DNA from: Pseudomonas serboccidentalis
GTDB taxonomy: Bacteria; Pseudomonadota; Gammaproteobacteria; Pseudomonadales; Pseudomonadaceae
DNA length: 64,000 nt
Direction: 5' to 3'
NCBI RefSeq assembly: GCF_028830055.1
Contig: NZ_CP101655.1
Location: 4,107,019-4,171,018 of the forward strand
Part shown: positions 9,821-18,366 of the stretch, one piece after another
Layout: each line of letters begins with the position of its first letter
How positions within the stretch are numbered: position 1 is the first letter of the stretch
Notes under the pieces: model-generated
Told to the model about the DNA's origin: nothing
Seen by the model: the letters and a program-made list of their open reading frames with translations, nothing else
The model's database searches: none
Program-made: the position numbers and the translations under genes

Positions 9821-11119
9821 ATGCTCCGTTCCTTGCGCTTCGCCGCGCTGTTCTGCGGCCTTATTCTGAGTGCGTCCGCACTGGCGGTGGATATCGATGC
9901 CGCCAGTTATGGCTATCCCCTGACCAACCCGTTCGAGGCGACCATCGCCACGACGCCGCCGGACCTGCGCCCGGAATTGCCGTCCAACGACGATATCAAC
10001 CAGTCCGACCACAGCATCACATTGCGCCCGGAACGGGCCTTCATCCTCCCGGACAATTTCTGGGCGGTGAAGAAACTCACCTACCGCATCGCCGAGCAGG
10101 ACAAACCCGCGCCGCTGATCTTCCTGATCGCCGGCACCGGCGCCCGCTTTGACAGCACGCTCAACGAATACCTGAAGAAGCTCTACTACAAGGCCGGCTA
10201 CCACGTCGTGCAGTTGTCGTCGCCGACCAGCTTCGACTTCATCAGCGCCGCTTCACGCTTCGCCACGCCCGGTATCACCAAGGAAGACGCCGAAGACATG
10301 TACCGGGTGATGCAGGCCGTGCGCGCGCAACATCCAAAACTGCCGGTCACCGAGTACTACCTCAGCGGCTACAGCCTCGGTGCCCTGGATGCCGCGTTCG
10401 TCGCGCATCTGGACGAAACCCGGCGCAGCTTCAACTTCAAGAAAGTTCTGCTGCTCAACCCGCCGGTCAACCTCTACACCTCGATCACCAACCTCGACAA
10501 GCTGGTGCAGACCGAAGTGAAGGGCATCAACAACAGCACTACCTTCTATGAACTGGTGCTGCACAAGCTGACCCGCTACTTCCAGCAGAAGGGCTATATC
10601 GATCTCAACGATGCCCTGCTCTATGACTTCCAGCAGTCCAAGCAGCACCTGACCAACGAGCAGATGGCGATGCTGATCGGCACCTCGTTCCGCTTCTCGG
10701 CCGCCGACATTGCCTTTACGTCGGACCTGATCAACCGTCGTGGTCTGATCACCCCGCCGAAATTCCCGATCACCGAAGGCACCAGCCTCACGCCGTTCCT
10801 CAAGCGCGCGCTGCAATGCGACTTCGATTGCTACCTGACCGAACAGGTGATCCCGATGTGGCGCGCCCGTACCGACGGCGGCAGCCTGCTGCAACTGATC
10901 GACCAGGTCAGCCTGTACGCGCTCAAGGATTACCTGCATGACAGCCCGAAAATCGCCGTCATGCACAACGCCGATGACGTGATCCTCGGCCCTGGCGACC
11001 TGGGCTTCCTGCGCAAGACCTTCGGCGATCGCCTGACCGTTTATCCACTGGGCGGCCATTGCGGCAACCTTAACTACCGCGTCAACAGCGACGCCATGCT
11101 GGAGTTTTTCCGTGGCTAA
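9821..11119 (+). CDS. Exported alpha/beta-hydrolase fold protein
   Basis: A 432 aa protein with a signal peptide (cleavage near ALA-V, residue 22) and an alpha/beta hydrolase layout. LIFLIAGTGA is an oxyanion-type strand, SGYSLGALD carries the nucleophile elbow (S185), NADDVI gives a candidate Asp (about 385) and GGHCGN a candidate His (H413). It may be a periplasmic serine esterase or lipase. The substrate is unknown; some databases mislabel relatives as a Ser/Thr kinase. Its last 8 bases overlap the GTG start of mlaA in another frame, so the pair is probably co-expressed, hinting at a role in outer-membrane lipid handling. Confidence 0.75.
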   Translation: MLRSLRFAALFCGLILSASALAVDIDAASYGYPLTNPFEATIATTPPDLRPELPSNDDINQSDHSITLRPERAFILPDNFWAVKKLTYRIAEQDKPAPLIFLIAGTGARFDSTLNEYLKKLYYKAGYHVVQLSSPTSFDFISAASRFATPGITKEDAEDMYRVMQAVRAQHPKLPVTEYYLSGYSLGALDAAFVAHLDETRRSFNFKKVLLLNPPVNLYTSITNLDKLVQTEVKGINNSTTFYELVLHKLTRYFQQKGYIDLNDALLYDFQQSKQHLTNEQMAMLIGTSFRFSAADIAFTSDLINRRGLITPPKFPITEGTSLTPFLKRALQCDFDCYLTEQVIPMWRARTDGGSLLQLIDQVSLYALKDYLHDSPKIAVMHNADDVILGPGDLGFLRKTFGDRLTVYPLGGHCGNLNYRVNSDAMLEFFRG

Positions 11120-11900
11120 ATATCTCCTGCTGATTGCAGCGCTCCTCAGTGCAGGCGTGGCCCAGGCCGACAACAGCAAAGCCAACGCGCCGGTGGTGGT
11201 CGACAGCGACGGCTTCAAGGAGCCGCTGTCCAAACTCAAGTTCAACCCGGGACTGGACCAGCGTGAGTTCGAACGCTCGACGCTCAACGCGCTGAACGTC
11301 TATGACCCACTGGAGTCGTGGAACCGCCGCGTCTACCACTTCAACTACCGCTTCGACCAATGGGTGTTCCTGCCAGTGGTCGACGGTTATCGCTACGTGA
11401 CGCCGAGCTTCCTGCGCACCGGGGTGAGCAACTTCTTCAACAACCTCGGCGACGTGCCGAACCTGGTCAACAGCCTGTTGCAGTTCAAGGGCAAGCGTTC
11501 GATGGAAACCACGGCGCGCCTGTTGCTCAACACCACCATCGGCATCGCCGGCCTGTGGGACCCGGCGACCGCCATGGGCCTGCCGCGCCAGAGCGAAGAC
11601 TTCGGCCAGACCCTGGGCTTCTACGGCGTACCGGGCGGTGCGTACTTCGTGCTGCCGATCCTTGGCCCGTCGAACATTCGCGATACCGCAGGCCTGGCCG
11701 TGGACTACACCGCCGAATCGGCGATCAACTACCTGAACGTGTCAGAAGTCAGCTCCAACCATCCTGAGATCTGGGCCCTGCGCGCCGTCGACAAGCGCTA
11801 CCAGACCAACTTCCGCTACGGTCAGATGAACTCGCCGTTCGAGTACGAGAAAGTGCGCTACGTGTACACCGAGTCGCGCAAGCTGCAGATTGCCGAGTAA
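11112..11900 (+). CDS. mlaA: MlaA/VacJ family outer-membrane lipid asymmetry protein
   Basis: MlaA removes mislocalised phospholipids from the outer leaflet of the outer membrane and passes them to the Mla pathway. The 262 aa protein has the family core: NVYDPLESWNRRVYHFN, then the GVSNFFNNLGDVPNLVN, LNTTIGIAGLWDPA, FGQTLG and PGGAYFVLPILGPSN segments. It starts at GTG inside the 3' end of the hydrolase gene. Unlike E. coli MlaA, its signal peptide ends AGVAQADN with no lipobox cysteine, so it appears to be a soluble or otherwise anchored version. A strong bidirectional terminator follows. Confidence 0.9.
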   Translation: MAKYLLLIAALLSAGVAQADNSKANAPVVVDSDGFKEPLSKLKFNPGLDQREFERSTLNALNVYDPLESWNRRVYHFNYRFDQWVFLPVVDGYRYVTPSFLRTGVSNFFNNLGDVPNLVNSLLQFKGKRSMETTARLLLNTTIGIAGLWDPATAMGLPRQSEDFGQTLGFYGVPGGAYFVLPILGPSNIRDTAGLAVDYTAESAINYLNVSEVSSNHPEIWALRAVDKRYQTNFRYGQMNSPFEYEKVRYVYTESRKLQIAE

Positions 11901-11914
11901 CGTCAGCGGCAACG

Positions 11915-11952
11915 AAAAAGGGCCATTCGATGCGAGTCGAATGGCCCTTTTT
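11915..11952. terminator. Bidirectional rho-independent terminator
   Basis: A perfect stem AAAAAGGGCCATTCGA / TCGAATGGCCCTTTTT with a six-base loop, placed after mlaA (plus) and downstream of the convergent DUF808 gene (minus). Confidence 0.92.
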
Positions 11953-11974
11953 CATGGCACAACCAAGATCAGAC

Positions 11975-12063
11975 TGCAGGAGTGAGCCTGCTCGCGATGA
12001 GGCCGTGTCAGTCACCTTTTATGTGGCTGATACACCGCCATCGCGAGCAGGCTCACTCCTACA
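11975..12063. repeat. REPIN-type inverted pair
   Basis: Inverted copies of GCAGGAGTGAGCCTGCTCGC and its complement separated by about 40 bases, just beyond the 3' end of the DUF808 gene. Confidence 0.9.
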
Positions 12064-12074
12064 AGAAACCGTGT

Positions 12075-12989
12075 TCAGCCTTTGATCGCGCGCCAGATTT
12101 TGCCCACGACCGAAACCACCGCCAGCACCACCGCACCCGCGATAATCCCCGCCACGCCATTGAGCAACACCGGCACTGCAAAACCGGCGCTGCCAGCCGC
12201 TGCACCCACGCTTTCAATCCAGTGATGCAGCACAGGAATACCGTGGGTGAGGATGCCGCCGCCGACGAGGAACATCGCCGCCGTGCCGATCACCGACAGG
12301 CCTTTCATCATGTACGGCGCGGCGCGCAGGATCGCGTTGCCGATGCTTTTTGCCGCCGAACCGGGTTTCTGCGTCAGCCACAGACCCAGGTCGTCGAGTT
12401 TGACGATACCGGCCACCAGGCCGTAGACGCCGACGGTCATGACAATCGCGATGCCGGACATCACGATCACTTGCTGGGTCAGCGATGCGCCGGCCACAGC
12501 GCCGAGGGTGATGGCGATGATTTCTGCCGAAAGGATGAAGTCGGTGCGGATCGCGCCTTTGATCTTGTCCTTCTCGAAGGCCACCAGATCGGTGGTCGGC
12601 TCGGCCACCGCCGCGCTCAGTTGCGCGTGGTCGGCGTCATCTTCGGCCTTGCTGTGCAGGAACTTGTGCGCGAGTTTCTCGAAACCTTCGAAGCACAGGT
12701 AAGCACCGCCGACCATCAGCAACGGCGTTACCAGCCACGGTACGAACGCGCTGATCGCCAGCGCCGATGGCACCAGAATCAGCTTGTTGACGAACGAGCC
12801 CTTGGCCACTGCCCAAACCACAGGAATTTCCCGCTCGGCGCGCACCCCGGAGACCTGCTGGGCATTGAGCGCCAGATCGTCGCCGAGCACCCCGGCGGTC
12901 TTCTTCGCGGCCATTTTGCTCATCAACGCCACGTCATCCAGAACGGTGGCAATATCGTCGATCAGCACCAGCAAACTGCTTCCTGCCAT
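12075..12989 (-). CDS. DUF808 family inner-membrane protein (YedI-like)
   Basis: A 304 aa polytopic protein matching the DUF808/YedI family. It has the conserved N-terminus [18 protein letters not shown], then [19 protein letters not shown], a [16 protein letters not shown] block, and five or more transmembrane helices in the C-terminal half, ending in a short basic tail. Biochemical function is unknown across the family. It stands alone, convergent with mlaA and divergent from the TetR gene, with which it shares an upstream region of about 130 bases. Confidence 0.87.
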   Translation of the reverse strand: MAGSSLLVLIDDIATVLDDVALMSKMAAKKTAGVLGDDLALNAQQVSGVRAEREIPVVWAVAKGSFVNKLILVPSALAISAFVPWLVTPLLMVGGAYLCFEGFEKLAHKFLHSKAEDDADHAQLSAAVAEPTTDLVAFEKDKIKGAIRTDFILSAEIIAITLGAVAGASLTQQVIVMSGIAIVMTVGVYGLVAGIVKLDDLGLWLTQKPGSAAKSIGNAILRAAPYMMKGLSVIGTAAMFLVGGGILTHGIPVLHHWIESVGAAAGSAGFAVPVLLNGVAGIIAGAVVLAVVSVVGKIWRAIKG

Positions 12990-13123
12990 GAATCATGTTT
13001 CCTTATGTGAATAATGCCGCGCAGCATACCGCGACTGCAGGCCACACGGGGCATTCTTGAGCCATGCGCGAGGCCGGTGCTACCATGCGCAACCGCCAGA
13101 ACAGGCAAGGAACCACCGGGTTT

Positions 13124-13729
13124 ATGAGCACAATCCGCGAGCGCAACAAAGAACTGATCCTGCGTGCCGCCAGTGAGGAGTTTGCTGACAAGGGCTTCGC
13201 TGCGACCAAAACCAGCGACATCGCTGCCAAGGCGGGATTGCCCAAGCCCAACGTCTACTACTACTTCAAGTCCAAGGAAAACCTCTACCGCGAGGTCCTG
13301 GAAAGCATCATCGTGCCGATCCTGCAGGCCTCGACCCCGTTCAACCCGGACGGCGTGCCGAGCGAAGTGCTCAGCGGCTACATCCGCTCGAAAATCCGCA
13401 TCTCCCGTGACCTGCCCTTCGCCTCCAAGGTGTTCGCCAGCGAAATCATGCACGGCGCCCCACACCTGAGCGCCGACCTGGTCGAGCAACTCAACAGCCA
13501 GGCCAAGCACAACATCGACTGCATCCAGAGCTGGATCGACCGCGGTCAGATCGCCCCAGTCGACCCCAATCACCTGATGTTCAGCATCTGGGCCGCGACC
13601 CAGACCTACGCCGACTTCGACTGGCAGATTTCGGCGATCACCGGCAAGGACAAGCTGGACGAGGCGGATTATGAAGCGGCGGCGCAGACGATTATCCGGT
13701 TGGTGTTGAAAGGGTGTGAGCCCGACTGA
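13124..13729 (+). CDS. TetR/AcrR family transcriptional regulator (RutR-like)
   Basis: A 201 aa repressor-type regulator. Residues about 5-55 form the TetR helix-turn-helix (AASEEFADKGFAATKTSDIA, then KAGLPKPNVYYYFKSKENLY), and the rest is a ligand domain of the YcdC/RutR type (SKVFASEIMHGAP, then WAATQTYADFDWQI). Family relatives respond to pyrimidines, but the effector here is unknown. The ATG at 13124 (MSTIRERN) follows AAGGAA and fits family starts; the upstream in-frame extension is not TetR-like. Possible targets are itself and the divergent DUF808 gene. A REP pair follows directly. Confidence 0.85.
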   Translation: MSTIRERNKELILRAASEEFADKGFAATKTSDIAAKAGLPKPNVYYYFKSKENLYREVLESIIVPILQASTPFNPDGVPSEVLSGYIRSKIRISRDLPFASKVFASEIMHGAPHLSADLVEQLNSQAKHNIDCIQSWIDRGQIAPVDPNHLMFSIWAATQTYADFDWQISAITGKDKLDEADYEAAAQTIIRLVLKGCEPD

Positions 13730-13746
13730 TAGACCCCGGTGACGCC

Positions 13747-13811
13747 ATCGCGAGCAGGCTCACTCCTACATTTGGAATGCATTCCCCTGTAGGAGTGAGC
13801 CTGCTCGCGAT
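13747..13811. repeat. REPIN-type inverted pair on the 3' side of the RAYT gene
   Basis: Two 24-base REPs of the GAGTGAGCCTGCTCGCGA class in inverted orientation with only 17 bases between them. It lies between the TetR gene and the 3' end of the RAYT gene. Confidence 0.93.
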
Positions 13812-13831
13812 CGAGGCAACACGGTTCCAGT

Positions 13832-14290
13832 TCAAACCCAAATCGCATCCCAAAGCGGATAATTGCCAAGCTTCTCCACAAGTCCAGCACGCAATGGGTT
13901 GGCCACAACATACCGTGCCACCGTCACCAAATCCTCCTCCCGTCGCAATGCCCGGTCGTGAAACCCTCTCTGCCAGAGGCCAGTACTTCTGGCGGTAGTC
14001 TGATTTACTGCTTTGGTACTCAATGACTTGGTCTTTTGCATCAGTTCGCTCAACGAACCTTTCTGCAATTCAATTAACCAATGAAAATGATCCGGCATGA
14101 CCACCCACGCCAGTGAGTTCGCCAAGCCGAGATCCTGTGCCCGTCGAAATTGTTGAACAACCAATCTGCCCAAAGCGAAATCGGCAAAGATCGGTTCACG
14201 ATCAAGTGTGTTGGTTGTCAGTAGATAGATTCGATTGGCTTCAGCATAGCGCCCGGCTCGCAATCGATGAGCTCCAGGTAGATTCGGCAT
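13832..14290 (-). CDS. REP-associated tyrosine transposase (RAYT)
   Basis: A 152 aa Y1-type single-strand DNA transposase of the IS200/IS605-related RAYT group, thought to copy or process REP/REPIN sequences. The metal-binding HUH motif is visible in VMPDHFHWL (H68, H70), with the nucleophile tyrosine in ARYVVANPLRAG (Y127), plus the SLSTKAVNQ and LWQRGFHDRALR segments of the family. The ATG at 14290 was chosen because GGGAGG lies eight bases upstream. It is bracketed by REP pairs at 13747-13811 and 14386-14479, the expected arrangement for a resident RAYT and its cognate repeats. All catalytic residues are intact, so it may be active. Confidence 0.9.
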   Translation of the reverse strand: MPNLPGAHRLRAGRYAEANRIYLLTTNTLDREPIFADFALGRLVVQQFRRAQDLGLANSLAWVVMPDHFHWLIELQKGSLSELMQKTKSLSTKAVNQTTARSTGLWQRGFHDRALRREEDLVTVARYVVANPLRAGLVEKLGNYPLWDAIWV

Positions 14291-14385
14291 TCCTTTGCCT
14301 CCCATGTTCAGTTCAGGAGAAGGCTAGTTCTGTCGATTCAGTAGAACGGGGTTAACTGTTGGCTGGATGTGTCTGGGAGAGAGCT

Positions 14386-14479
14386 ATCGCGAGCAGGGCT
14401 CACTCCTACTGGGGGTTTGTGGTGTTCAGACATTTTGTGTCCAACCACGACCCCTTGTAGGAGTGAGCCTGCTCGCGAT
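14386..14479. repeat. REPIN-type inverted pair on the 5' side of the RAYT gene
   Basis: Two inverted REPs of the same class as 13747-13811. The first copy carries a one-base G insertion (GCAGGGCTCACTCC), so it is slightly degenerate; the second is intact. Confidence 0.9.
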
Positions 14480-14555
14480 GACGGTTAATCCGTCACCAAA
14501 TATTCAATCGGCCCCTGCTGTCGAGGACACAGGCAAAGCCGATAATCGTTTGACT

Positions 14556-15626
14556 TCAAGCCTCCTCACCCATCAACCAGCGCAAAGCCTGCGGGAACGA
14601 AGTCGGCCAGTCGTCAGGGAAAAAGTGCCCACCCTCGTGAGTACGCGACTTGACCTCGTTGCCTTCGCTGAACAGTTTGCGGAAATCGGCGCTCATCTGT
14701 TGATTGCCCGGCCCTTCTTTCTCACCATTGATGACAAACACCCGCTTGCCGCGCGCCTTGCTTTCGGTTGGCGTCGGTTGCTGGCCGCCGGGCGACAGCA
14801 ACAGCGCGCCTGCGTAATCGTCCGGGTGCTGCGCCAACAAGGCGCCGGCGTGTTGCGAACCCTGGGAGAAGCCCATCAGAAAAACGCGCTTACGGTCGAT
14901 GCATTGCTGGGCTTCCAGGGCTTTGAGCGCCTTTTGCACCGTCTGATGGGTGCCTTCGAAGCCTGGGCCGATCCAGCGGAAGCTATGGACTGAGTTGATC
15001 ATTTCAGTGCCGTTGATCCCCAGAATGATTGCCCCGGTGTCGGCCAGCGGCTGATAGCTCTCATCCAGCTCGCCATTGATGCCATAACCGTGCAGCCAGA
15101 CCACGACCGGGCGACAGGCTTTGGGGGCCGGAATGTTCGCCGACGGGTTGAGCACCGAAATCGCGCCGACCTTGCCCGGGGCAATTTTCTTGTAGCGTTT
15201 CTGAGCATTGGCCAACACGGTTTTGTAGGTGTCGGACTCGTGCAGATCGGCGAAGTCTTCGTCGCTCGCCATCATTGGGCCGAACCACAAACCGCGATCA
15301 TCGGCCACGCGCAGAAAGCGCTCGGCCAGTTTGTCATCGCCACGGCGAGCGAACAGCGCCGCAACCTGATAAGGCGCCTGCAACTGATTCGGGTCTTCCC
15401 GAGTGGCCGCCAGATACACCGCAATAGCCTGCAACGTATCGCTCGATTCGAGCTTCTCGCCGCGGTCCATCAGTTCTTGTACATCGTCCGCGTTGATTAA
15501 TGCAGAAACCACCGGGCTCAGTGCCTGGAACGCGATTTCTTCAGCGTCGGGTGTTTCTGTCGCATGCAGGAGGGGGGTGCAGAGGGTCATGGCCGAAGCC
15601 AGGGTGATGGCGAATAGCGTCTTCAC
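14556..15626 (-). CDS. Exported alpha/beta-hydrolase (esterase/phospholipase type) with helical-repeat N-terminal region
   Basis: A 356 aa protein with a signal peptide (cleavage near LHA-T, residue 22). Residues about 30-145 form a helical region resembling TPR-like repeats (LQAIAVYLAATREDPNQLQA). A hydrolase domain follows: VVVWLHGYGINGE, GFSQGSQHA with the nucleophile S254, and a C-terminal EGGHFFPDDW with the likely catalytic H334. It resembles the carboxylesterase and polyhydroxybutyrate depolymerase-type esterases. The substrate cannot be deduced. It is monocistronic between the RAYT locus and the GlcG-like gene. Confidence 0.78.
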   Translation of the reverse strand: MKTLFAITLASAMTLCTPLLHATETPDAEEIAFQALSPVVSALINADDVQELMDRGEKLESSDTLQAIAVYLAATREDPNQLQAPYQVAALFARRGDDKLAERFLRVADDRGLWFGPMMASDEDFADLHESDTYKTVLANAQKRYKKIAPGKVGAISVLNPSANIPAPKACRPVVVWLHGYGINGELDESYQPLADTGAIILGINGTEMINSVHSFRWIGPGFEGTHQTVQKALKALEAQQCIDRKRVFLMGFSQGSQHAGALLAQHPDDYAGALLLSPGGQQPTPTESKARGKRVFVINGEKEGPGNQQMSADFRKLFSEGNEVKSRTHEGGHFFPDDWPTSFPQALRWLMGEEA

Positions 15627-15725
15627 GCAGATCTTCCTTGATACATAAACGAGAGGGGCGGCAGTCTATAGATACCGCTCCTCTTCGTCATCATTACGCC
15701 ATCAGTTGTGCGGATCTGTTTCCTG

Positions 15726-16166
15726 TCAGGCCGCCACCCCCGCATCCGCCCGCAACGCCAGCGCCTCCACCGCCCTGATCGCCACCTGCTCATCAATATC
15801 CGACAGATCGCCGCTGATGCCGATCGCGCCCAGCACGTTGCCCGCCTGATCGCGGATCAATACGCCGCCCGGAGCCGGGACGACGCTGCCCTGGCCCATG
15901 CTGTTGAGCGCGGCGATGAAGGCCGGGCGTTGTTGGGCATCCAGCGCCAGCAGGCGTGAGCCCTTGCCCAGGGCGATGGCGCCCCAGGCTTTGCCGATGG
16001 CGATGTTCGGACGCAGCAGGCTGGCGCCGTCTTCGCGTTGCAGGGTGATCAGGTGGCCGCCGGTATCGAGTACCGCGATGGTCAGCGGCGCGGCGTTGAT
16101 ACCGCGCCCGGCGCTGATGGCTTCGTTGACCAGGTTGACTGCGACTTTCAAGGTTAAAGCGCTCAT
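15726..16166 (-). CDS. GlcG/HbpS family protein (heme-binding-like)
   Basis: A 146 aa single-domain protein of the GlcG/HbpS (DUF336) family: SALTLKVAVNLVNEAI, ITVAVLDTGGHL-like (here LTIAVLDTGGHL), GKAWGAIALGKGSR, and PGGVLIRDQ leading to GAIGISGDLSD. Members occur next to glycolate, glyoxylate and diol utilisation genes. Some bind heme or degraded cofactors, but a specific role is unproven. It is divergent from gcl, with twin palindromic operators in the shared upstream region, so it is probably co-regulated with the glyoxylate genes. Confidence 0.85.
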   Translation of the reverse strand: MSALTLKVAVNLVNEAISAGRGINAAPLTIAVLDTGGHLITLQREDGASLLRPNIAIGKAWGAIALGKGSRLLALDAQQRPAFIAALNSMGQGSVVPAPGGVLIRDQAGNVLGAIGISGDLSDIDEQVAIRAVEALALRADAGVAA

Positions 16167-16259
16167 GGTGCCGTCCTCATTTTGTTATTGGGAAAGTCGT
16201 GAAGCTGCGCGTTTGTGCCGCAGCTCAATGCCACAAATAGAACACAATGAGTTATTTTT

Positions 16260-16269
16260 TTGTATACAA
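16260..16269. promoter_or_regulatory. Palindromic operator TTGTATACAA, site 1
   Basis: A perfect 10-base palindrome, followed by TAA, 94 bases before the GlcG-like start. Identical to site 2. Its form is similar to operators of GntR-family regulators; the regulator is not in the window. Confidence 0.6.
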
Positions 16270-16398
16270 TAATTATCGAAAAGCGCCCCATGCGACGAAA
16301 AGCCACAGCAATAGCTGGCTTCCGACGAATGAAACAGGCGCTTGAGAAAATGGATTGACCTGCGCCGTCCGCCGTGAATACACTCTGCGCAAAGCCAC

Positions 16399-16408
16399 TT
16401 GTATACAA
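16399..16408. promoter_or_regulatory. Palindromic operator TTGTATACAA, site 2
   Basis: Identical to site 1, 139 bases away and 28 bases before the gcl ATG, a position suited to repression. Confidence 0.6.
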
Positions 16409-16435
16409 TTACAAAACGTAAAGAGGCACAAAACC

Positions 16436-18211
16436 ATGAGCAAAATGAGAGCAATCGAAGCCGCCGTTCTGGTGATGCGCCGTGAAGGGGTTGATACCGC
16501 TTTTGGCATTCCGGGTGCTGCGATCAACCCGCTGTACTCCGCACTGAAAAAAGTCGGTGGCATCGATCACGTCCTCGCTCGCCACGTCGAAGGCGCGTCG
16601 CACATGGCCGAGGGTTACACCCGCACCAAGGCCGGCAACATCGGCGTGTGCATCGGTACGTCCGGCCCGGCCGGTACCGACATGGTCACCGGGCTCTACA
16701 GCGCCTCGGCCGACTCGATTCCGATCCTCTGCATCACCGGCCAGGCACCCCGCGCCCGTATGCACAAGGAAGACTTCCAGGCAGTCGACATCACCAGCAT
16801 CGTCAAGCCCGTCACCAAGTGGGCGACCACGGTTCTGGAGCCGGGCCAGGTGCCTTACGCGTTCCAGAAAGCCTTCTATGAAATGCGCTCCGGCCGCCCA
16901 GGCCCGGTGCTGATCGACCTGCCGTTCGACGTGCAGATGGCCGAAATCGAATTCGACATCGACGCCTACCAGCCACTGCCACTGGCCAAACCAACCGCGA
17001 CCCGCGTTCAGGTCGAGAAGGCACTGGCACTGCTCGATCAAGCCGAGCGCCCATTACTGGTGGCCGGTGGCGGGATCATCAACGCCGACGCCAGCGATCT
17101 GCTGGTGGAGTTCGCCGAGCTGACCGGTATCCCGGTCATCCCGACCCTGATGGGCTGGGGCACCATCCCGGATGATCACCCGCTGATGGTCGGCATGGTC
17201 GGCCTGCAGACTTCGCACCGCTATGGCAATGCCACGATGCTGAAATCCGACGTGGTACTGGGTATCGGTAACCGTTGGGCCAACCGTCACACCGGTTCGG
17301 TCGACGTCTACACCGAAGGCCGCAAGTTCATTCACGTCGATATCGAAGGCACGCAGATCGGCCGCGTCTTCACCCCGGACCTGGGCATCGTCTCCGACGC
17401 CGCCGCCGCGCTGACCGTGTTCCTCGAAGTCGCCCGTGAATGGCAAGCCGCCGGCAAGCTGAAAAACCGCAGCGCCTGGCTGCAGGATTGCCAGCAGCGC
17501 AAGGCCAGCCTGCAGCGCAAGACCCACTTCGACAACGTGCCGGTCAAGCCGCAGCGCGTTTACGAAGAAATGAACCAGGTGTTCGGCAAGGACACCTGCT
17601 ACGTCAGCACCATCGGTCTGTCGCAGATCGCCGGCGCGCAGTTTCTGCACGTCTACAAGCCGCGTCACTGGATCAACTGCGGCCAGGCCGGCCCGTTGGG
17701 CTGGACCATTCCGGCGGCGCTGGGCGTGGTCAAGGCCGATCCGAACCGTAAAGTCGTGGCCCTGTCGGGGGACTATGACTTCCAGTTCATGATCGAGGAG
17801 CTGGCGGTCGGCGCTCAGTTCAAACTGCCTTACATCCACGTCGTGGTGAACAACTCGTACCTGGGGCTGATTCGTCAGGCCCAGCGCGGGTTCGAAATGG
17901 ACTACTGCGTGCAGCTGTCCTTCGATAACCTGAACGCGCCGGAACTCAACGGTTACGGTGTCGACCACGTGGCAGTCGCCGAAGGCCTGGGCTGTAAGGC
18001 GCTGCGTGTGTTCGAACCGTCGGAAATCGCCCCTGCCCTGCGCAAGGCCGAAGAGCTGATCGAGGAGTTCAAGGTACCGGTGATCGTCGAAATCATCCTG
18101 GAGCGTGTGACCAACATCTCCATGGGGACCGAGATCAACGCCGTCAACGAATTCGAAGACCTGGCGCTGGTCGGTAACGACGCGCCAACGGCGATTTCGC
18201 TGCTCGACTGA
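16436..18211 (+). CDS. gcl: Glyoxylate carboligase (tartronate-semialdehyde synthase)
   Basis: A ThDP-dependent enzyme joining two glyoxylate molecules to tartronate semialdehyde with loss of CO2. The 591 aa protein follows E. coli Gcl along its whole length. In [14 protein letters not shown], valine (V51) takes the place of the glutamate that activates ThDP in other family members, a known signature of Gcl. The [12 protein letters not shown] block is the ThDP/Mg site. The ATG at 16436 gives the standard N-terminus ([10 protein letters not shown]). First gene of gcl-hyi-glxR-ttuD-pyk, with an operator palindrome 28 bases before its start. Confidence 0.97.
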   Translation: MSKMRAIEAAVLVMRREGVDTAFGIPGAAINPLYSALKKVGGIDHVLARHVEGASHMAEGYTRTKAGNIGVCIGTSGPAGTDMVTGLYSASADSIPILCITGQAPRARMHKEDFQAVDITSIVKPVTKWATTVLEPGQVPYAFQKAFYEMRSGRPGPVLIDLPFDVQMAEIEFDIDAYQPLPLAKPTATRVQVEKALALLDQAERPLLVAGGGIINADASDLLVEFAELTGIPVIPTLMGWGTIPDDHPLMVGMVGLQTSHRYGNATMLKSDVVLGIGNRWANRHTGSVDVYTEGRKFIHVDIEGTQIGRVFTPDLGIVSDAAAALTVFLEVAREWQAAGKLKNRSAWLQDCQQRKASLQRKTHFDNVPVKPQRVYEEMNQVFGKDTCYVSTIGLSQIAGAQFLHVYKPRHWINCGQAGPLGWTIPAALGVVKADPNRKVVALSGDYDFQFMIEELAVGAQFKLPYIHVVVNNSYLGLIRQAQRGFEMDYCVQLSFDNLNAPELNGYGVDHVAVAEGLGCKALRVFEPSEIAPALRKAEELIEEFKVPVIVEIILERVTNISMGTEINAVNEFEDLALVGNDAPTAISLLD

Positions 18212-18243
18212 TCCGCCAGATTTGATGGCCGCGGTTAGCCTTC

Positions 18244-18329
18244 TGTAGGAGCTGCCGCAGGCTGCGATCTTTTGATCTTTGTTGCTAAGGATCAAGATCA
18301 AAAGATCGCAGCCTGCGGCAGCTCCTACA
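18244..18329. repeat. Paired inverted repeat (AGGAGCTGCC class) between gcl and hyi
   Basis: Two inverted copies of TGTAGGAGCTGCCGCAGGCT plus GCGATCTTTTGATC with a ~20-base loop. It would form a long hairpin in the operon mRNA. Confidence 0.93.
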
Positions 18330-18366
18330 CAGAGCCATCATCACTCATTCGCAACAGGAGACCACC

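Noticed and set aside
13747..14479. Possible insertion sequence with terminal inverted repeats
   Set aside because: The flanking sequences are REP pairs that also occur alone elsewhere in the window, and no target-site duplication is visible; a RAYT locus explains them better.
16167..16435. Small genes between the GlcG-like gene and gcl
   Set aside because: Short frames there overlap the operator palindromes and have no ribosome binding sites or recognisable sequence.
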